Shown: positions 59,990 to 64,000 of the stretch, piece after piece
How the letters are laid out: the number at the start of each line of letters is the position of its first letter
Position numbering within the stretch: the stretch's first letter is position 1
Notes under the pieces: generated by a model
The model's database searches: none
Seen by the model: only the letters and a program-made list of their open reading frames with translations
Told to the model about the DNA's origin: nothing
Position numbers and translations under genes: made by a program
NCBI GenBank assembly: GCA_002344215.1
Contig: DDSV01000026.1
Coordinates: 1-64,000, forward strand
Origin: Akkermansiaceae bacterium UBA2381
GTDB lineage: Bacteria; Verrucomicrobiota; Verrucomicrobiia; Verrucomicrobiales; DEV007
Direction of reading: 5' to 3'
DNA length: 64,000 nucleotides

Positions 59990-61101
59990 ACTCCTCTGCC
60001 TACTGGGAGTCGGAGAAGGTCGATCTCCGTCTCAATCCGAAGCGCCCGGTCGATGCGGCGGACTTGCGGGATTTTCTCCGCGAGGATTGCGGGATACGAT
60101 CTTCAGTTGTCATCGCCACCTCCGGATCGAGCGGGAGAGCGAAGTTTGTCGTTCTTTCGAAAGCGGCACTGCTTGCCTCCGCCCGTGCGGTCAATTCCCA
60201 TTGTGGCCTGGCAGGTGATGACATCTGGCTGGGAGGTCTCTCGACCTTCCATGTCGGGGGGCTTGGTATTTATGCCAGGGCTGTCTGCTCCGGGGCTCAA
60301 GTGGTGCCGATGGGGTGGGATCAATGGACCCGTGACGGATCCGCTTTGGTCGAAGCCATCAGACAGTGCGGGGCGACCCTCACTTCATTGACTCCGGTGC
60401 ACTTGAGTGATCTTGTCGGAGCCTCTGTCCCTTGTCCGGATTCCCTGCGCGGTGTTTTCCTCGGGGGAGGGAAAATTCAGGAAACGCTGGTCCAAAAGGC
60501 GCGTGAACTTGGCTGGCCGATATGGGCCACGTATGGCATGTCGGAGGCGTCTTCGCAGATTGCAACCAGTCTCGACAGTCGTGTCGATTGGCTCACGCTT
60601 CTTCCGATCTGGGAGTGCCGGACGGATCGCGAGTCGCGGCTCTTGCTTCGGGGAGAGGCTCTCTTTTCGGGATATGCGGAGAAGAAGGGCGGTCGGTGGA
60701 GCTTCGATCCCGCCCGGGATGAATCAGGCTGGTTTGTGACAGGCGACCGGGTCGAACTTGATAATGATGCCCTCCGCTTTCTGGGGAGAGGCGACGATCG
60801 GGTGAAAGTGTCGGGAGAGCTGATCTCTCTTTCCTCTCTCAATTCCAGGGTCGAGGACCTTGGTTATATCGGAGCGGTCGTGGCCCTTCCGGACACTCGC
60901 AGGGAAAACGAGTTGGTCCTTGTCATCGAAGGAGAGGGAGGAGAGTGCCTTAAACGATTTAACGATGGCCTGGCCGTGATCGAACAGGTGAGCCGTATCG
61001 TCGAGCTCAGGGAACTTCCGCGGACAGACCTTGGCAAAATTGATCGGTTAAGAGTCACTGAACTCGCGTGGGCAGCTCACTCTTCCCATCCGACCGGCTG
61101 A
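59971..61101 (+). CDS. menE: o-succinylbenzoate-CoA ligase MenE
   Basis: 376 residues of the AMP-binding family. Core motif VIATSGSSGRAKFVVLSK (P-loop), THFHVGG-like STFHVGGLGIYARAV, YGMSEASSQIAT (A5), GWFVTGDRVELDNDALRFLGR with the hinge Asp region and GKIDRLRVTEL (catalytic Lys). It activates o-succinylbenzoate as AMP and thioester. Shorter than most MenE proteins but complete in motifs. It overlaps menC by 19 nt and, at its 3' end, the convergent PHP gene by 25 nt. Confidence 0.87.
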   Translation: METTELNSSAYWESEKVDLRLNPKRPVDAADLRDFLREDCGIRSSVVIATSGSSGRAKFVVLSKAALLASARAVNSHCGLAGDDIWLGGLSTFHVGGLGIYARAVCSGAQVVPMGWDQWTRDGSALVEAIRQCGATLTSLTPVHLSDLVGASVPCPDSLRGVFLGGGKIQETLVQKARELGWPIWATYGMSEASSQIATSLDSRVDWLTLLPIWECRTDRESRLLLRGEALFSGYAEKKGGRWSFDPARDESGWFVTGDRVELDNDALRFLGRGDDRVKVSGELISLSSLNSRVEDLGYIGAVVALPDTRRENELVLVIEGEGGECLKRFNDGLAVIEQVSRIVELRELPRTDLGKIDRLRVTELAWAAHSSHPTG

Positions 61102-62300
61102 ATCCAGGCCTGTTCCATTTGACCGTGGAACGAGGGATTGGGGTGCTTCCGACTCGAGGTGATCGTGGCGCGAAGGTAAAGGGCGTCGTCAGGGAGTGTA
61201 AAGCCCGGCTCATTCCCCGTGACAGTGGCAAAAATCTCCCCGATGCCCGTCTTTTCCGCGGCGGCATCATATCCCTTCCGCGTCCCGATGAAGGTGGTCG
61301 TGTAGTCAACTCCATCGATCGGTGTGATCGACAGTGAAAGAGTGCCTTTGTCAGGATCGTGCCTGATCGCGTCGAGGGTTACCCCCGAACTTGCGTAGAA
61401 TTTTCCCTCGTGCATCGCTGCGACAATAGAGTCACCGTCAAGTTTCTCCGCTCCGACCATGATCCATCCCCGCCCCGGCGAGACATCCTCTCCGTGGTAG
61501 GTGTGTGAATCGTCCGTCGCCACTCCCATGAGCGGCGCGAAGCCGAGTTCGGCGATACGGATGGTGTTGGCGATGTCCCAGATCGCTTCGTCTCCCGGGC
61601 GGGTATCGTCGCCGAGATGGTTGATTCCGGGGTGGCCGTTGTAAACTTCGAAGTAGGCCCCTTCGGCGACATCAGCCAGATCTTCGGCCGTGAGGGCCCA
61701 CTTGAAGTTCGGGTGATTGAGGTGGGCAAGGATGGGTCGGCCCGTTTTTTCCGAGTGAGCTTTGATGGCCTTCATGCTCTTTCTCAGCACTTCCCGGGCG
61801 GAGAGATTCTCGTCTTTGATCGGTTCGATCACGCTATCGAGATTGATGGCGTTGATGTGGACAGGATTGCCCTGTCCGGAATTCGACATCTCCTCGGCCG
61901 GAAGCAGGTAAAATTCCCCCGGTTTTTCGAGGGCTGCGCGGCATTCCTCAAGCGTTTTCAAAACAATGCCGTCCTTGTTTTCCCGGGTTTCACGCTTGAG
62001 CCAGTTCTTGCCAAAGCGGGCTTCTGCTTTGGTAACGGCGTCGCGACCGACCGCTTTCTGGCGTATCCGGATGGACTCGAGATCCAGCCACTTGTCGCCC
62101 TCCTGAAGGACATTGTGATCACTCATTCCCACAAAGTCGTAACCGTGCGAGCGATACCAGTCGAAAATCATTTCAGGGAAATCGTTCCCGTCGCTCCACA
62201 GGGAATGCGTATGGGTGTTTCCCTTGAACCAACTCCGGGTGTCTTGGTCCCGGGCGGAGAGGGGAAGGGCGAGGACAAATAGCAGCGAAAGAACTCTCAT
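61077..62300 (-). CDS. Secreted PHP/CehA-type metallohydrolase
   Basis: 407 residues. ATG 62300 gives a signal peptide (MRVLSLLFVLALPLSA). Metal ligands typical of PHP-type CehA/McbA proteins: KGNTHTHSLWSDG, VGMSDHNVL, PILAHLNHPN and ATDDSHTYHG. The exported location is unusual for cytosolic PHP phosphoesterases but common in this subgroup. It may hydrolyse phosphate or carbamate esters; substrate unknown. Its 3' end overlaps menE by 25 nt. Confidence 0.85.
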   Translation of the reverse strand: MRVLSLLFVLALPLSARDQDTRSWFKGNTHTHSLWSDGNDFPEMIFDWYRSHGYDFVGMSDHNVLQEGDKWLDLESIRIRQKAVGRDAVTKAEARFGKNWLKRETRENKDGIVLKTLEECRAALEKPGEFYLLPAEEMSNSGQGNPVHINAINLDSVIEPIKDENLSAREVLRKSMKAIKAHSEKTGRPILAHLNHPNFKWALTAEDLADVAEGAYFEVYNGHPGINHLGDDTRPGDEAIWDIANTIRIAELGFAPLMGVATDDSHTYHGEDVSPGRGWIMVGAEKLDGDSIVAAMHEGKFYASSGVTLDAIRHDPDKGTLSLSITPIDGVDYTTTFIGTRKGYDAAAEKTGIGEIFATVTGNEPGFTLPDDALYLRATITSSRKHPNPSFHGQMEQAWIQPVGWEE

Positions 62301-62380
62301 TCCGTCGAGAGTAGCAAAGCAGTGGCCATGAGGACAATAGACTCCTGATGGCCTCATCAAGGCTGGCTGCAGAACCCGGA

Positions 62381-63205
62381 TCAATCAATTGTGATCGTCT
62401 TCGGATCAAAGTCGACCGATGGGTACTTCATATCGAGACCTTTGAGTGTCTTGATGAGTATATCGGCGACAACAAGATCCCGATACCACTTGCGGTCTGC
62501 AGGCACGGCATACCATGGCGCCGCCTCGGTGCTGGTCTTTTCCAGGACGTCGCTGTAGGCCTCCATGAACTTCGGCCAGAGAGCCCGGTCATCTAGGTCT
62601 CCGGGGTTGAACTTCCAGAGTTTCTCCGAATCATCGAGGCGCGCCTGCAAGCGCTGTTTCTGTTCATCGGGCGAAATGTTAAGGAAGATTTTGAGGATGG
62701 TGGTTCCCTCATCAGCGAGCATCTGCTCGAAATTCACGATGTGATCGTAACGCTTTTCCCACCTCGACTTTGGAAAAATCTCGCGGACCCGAACGGCAAG
62801 GATATCCTCGTAGTGACTGCGATTGAAGATAACGACTTCGCCGTTCTGGGGCACTTCCTGATGGATGCGCCAGAGGTAGTCGTGGGCGAGTTCGAGCGGG
62901 CTGGGACGTTTAAAGGATGCGACGCGGATGCCCTGGGGATCCATCTTGTCGAAAACATTGCGTATGACTCCGTCTTTCCCTCCGGTGTCCATCGCCTGGA
63001 AGATCACAAGGAGGCGCTGCTTGCCTTCGGCGTAGAGTCGGGTCTGGAGTTCGTCGATCTCTTTGGCGAAGGACTTCATGAGTTCCTCGCCCTCTTTTTT
63101 TTCCATCGGGAAGAGGCTTTCGTCAGTGGTCGGGATGGCGGTGATGTCAACTTTTCCGCCGGGCTGGATGCGGAAAGGGTGGTTCTTAAGTGAAATGGCG
63201 GGCAT
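62381..63205 (-). CDS. Polyphosphate kinase 2 family protein
   Basis: 274 residues of PPK2 type: LLVIFQAMDTGGKDGVIRN (Walker A-like), VASFKRPSPLELAHDYLWR, VIFNRSHYEDILAVR (the FxRSxY region), and AVPADRKWYRDLVVADIL. It transfers phosphate between polyphosphate and nucleotides; whether AMP, ADP or GDP is used cannot be decided by eye. The frame starts at 63241, but ATG 63205 (MPAISLKNHP) fits the family. Confidence 0.88.
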   Translation of the reverse strand: MPAISLKNHPFRIQPGGKVDITAIPTTDESLFPMEKKEGEELMKSFAKEIDELQTRLYAEGKQRLLVIFQAMDTGGKDGVIRNVFDKMDPQGIRVASFKRPSPLELAHDYLWRIHQEVPQNGEVVIFNRSHYEDILAVRVREIFPKSRWEKRYDHIVNFEQMLADEGTTILKIFLNISPDEQKQRLQARLDDSEKLWKFNPGDLDDRALWPKFMEAYSDVLEKTSTEAAPWYAVPADRKWYRDLVVADILIKTLKGLDMKYPSVDFDPKTITID

Positions 63206-63263
63206 GAGGTGAGGGTAAACCGGGCACTGGGAAGTCGGCAAGGTTTTTTGACTACGGGAAGGG

Positions 63264-63348
63264 TCTCACACAAAGCCACTAAGGAGCTGACGAGTTTGCT
63301 GGTTTTGTGGATATGATCTTCTTTGTGTCTTAGTGGCTTTGTGTGAGA
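63264..63348. repeat. 20-bp perfect inverted repeat
   Basis: Left arm 63264-63283 (starts TCTCACACAAAGCC) and right arm 63329-63348 (ends GGCTTTGTGTGAGA) with 45 nt between. The gap lies between hemW and ppk2. No T-run. Confidence 0.8.
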
Positions 63349-63355
63349 TCAAACC

Positions 63356-64000
63356 TCACACCAGCTCCGCCGCAATCGGATCAGCAAGGGCCTTTCCGGC
63401 CCGTGTGAGCACAAGATTCCCCATTCTTTCCTCGACCAGACCCTGTTGGGTGAGGGACTCAAGAGGGTCAAGCGACGGGAGTAGATTCATCGGCAATCCT
63501 TCGCGGGTGCGGAGGCGGAGGGCGATGGCCTCGGTGCGCCGGTCTTCCTCACTCAGGAGCTCGATGTCGGTGCGGGTGTCAAAGCCACCCTGAGAAGCAC
63601 GCACATAGGCGGCGGTGTCAGGCAGGGTTTTCCAGCGCTGCCCCTTGATCGTTGAGACAGCTCCGGGCCCGAGGCCTAGATAGTCGGCACCGGCCCAGTA
63701 GGAGCGATTGTGTTGTGATTCGAATCCGGGACGGGCGTAGTTCGAAATCTCGTAGTGGCCGTAGCCGGAGGCCTCAAGAAAGTCGATGGCCTGATAAAAG
63801 AGATCCGCATCGCGGTCCTCGTTCGTGTCGAGGTCGCCGCTTTGGTGTCGTGTCAGGAATTCGGTGTCTTCCTCGTAAGTGAGATTGTAGGCTGAAAAAT
63901 GTTCGGGCTGCAGGGTGACGGCCTGTTCGAGGTCTGCCTGCCAGAGCGAGGTCGTCTGCCCGGGTATCGAAAACATGAGGTCGATACTGATGTTCTCAAA
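63356..64000 (-). CDS. hemW: HemW-like radical SAM protein, 5' part cut
   Basis: The frame reaches the right edge of the window, so the N-terminal radical SAM CxxxCxxC region is outside. The visible part starts FENISIDLMFSIPGQT, a HemW segment, then LQPEHFSAYNLTYEEDTEF, YEISNYARPGFESQHNRSYW and GLGPGAVSTIKGQRW, all typical of HemW (heme chaperone, previously called coproporphyrinogen oxidase-like). It fits the heme theme with hemQ. Stop at 63356-63358, next to the 20-bp inverted repeat. Confidence 0.88.
   Translation of the reverse strand, partial: FENISIDLMFSIPGQTTSLWQADLEQAVTLQPEHFSAYNLTYEEDTEFLTRHQSGDLDTNEDRDADLFYQAIDFLEASGYGHYEISNYARPGFESQHNRSYWAGADYLGLGPGAVSTIKGQRWKTLPDTAAYVRASQGGFDTRTDIELLSEEDRRTEAIALRLRTREGLPMNLLPSLDPLESLTQQGLVEERMGNLVLTRAGKALADPIAAELV

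Noticed and set aside
63264..63348. Rho-independent terminator
   Set aside because: The 45-nt loop and absence of a T-run do not fit.

Overview
The window looks like chromosome from a Verrucomicrobiota bacterium, probably near Verrucomicrobiales (inference from gene content). The markers are DUF1501, DUF1552, DUF1549/DUF1553 and DUF1592-type cytochromes, a Pirellula/Verrucomicrobium-type heme-binding dehydrogenase, a sulfatase, GH99-like and NPCBM domains, menaquinone synthesis and a HemQ-type heme pathway. I see no rRNA, tRNA, CRISPR array, transposase, integrase or phage gene. Strong Shine-Dalgarno sites are rare, so many starts were chosen from protein features.

Layout. 1-4.3 kb: a cut secreted protein, an SDR dehydrogenase, a secreted glutathione peroxidase, a 53-residue membrane protein, a GH71/99-like protein and a VanZ protein. 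4.6-7.9 kb: an accessory islet with a DUF4062 - NB-ARC - TPR STAND ATPase and a two-gene cassette that looks like a toxin-antitoxin pair. 8-14.7 kb: a Tat-exported DUF1501 protein and a 1714-residue multidomain cytochrome. 15-19.4 kb: a sialidase-like protein, an HD hydrolase, a metallopeptidase-like protein with a degraded zinc site, an endonuclease/phosphatase-family protein and tatA. 19.6-31.3 kb: polyprenyl diphosphate synthase, GSII glutamine synthetase, an FAD oxidoreductase, a PVC cytochrome dehydrogenase, a TPR/FGE-like protein, hemQ, ferredoxin, a DciA-like protein, folB and a SOUL protein.

31.3-36.1 kb: a GntR/FCD regulator diverges from a DUF1592-type cytochrome and a DUF1552 protein, with a perfect 12-bp palindrome between them. 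36.3-52.2 kb: fasciclin, sulfatase, cbpA, a beta-helix protein, an M20 dipeptidase, purB, DUF971, a kinase-PP2C fusion, argA, an MBL hydrolase, a nucleotide cyclase, a lipoprotein and a voltage-gated K+ channel. 52.3-61.1 kb: the menaquinone genes menF-D-H and menB-A-C-E, split by two opposite-strand genes. 61-64 kb: a PHP metallohydrolase, PPK2 and the C-terminal part of hemW.

The men genes cover chorismate to demethylmenaquinone, and the long-chain prenyl synthase at 19.7 kb could supply the side chain. TatA fits the twin-arginine leaders on the DUF1501 and DUF1552 proteins. Intergenic DNA is rich in short repeats. The most striking is a 25-nt hairpin family whose variable stem bases change in a compensatory way and which occurs twice as inverted pairs near 38.8-39.05 kb. 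Period-7, -8, -9 and -10 arrays occur elsewhere. The best candidates for something undescribed are the STAND/TA islet, the kinase-phosphatase fusion and the hairpin repeat family.
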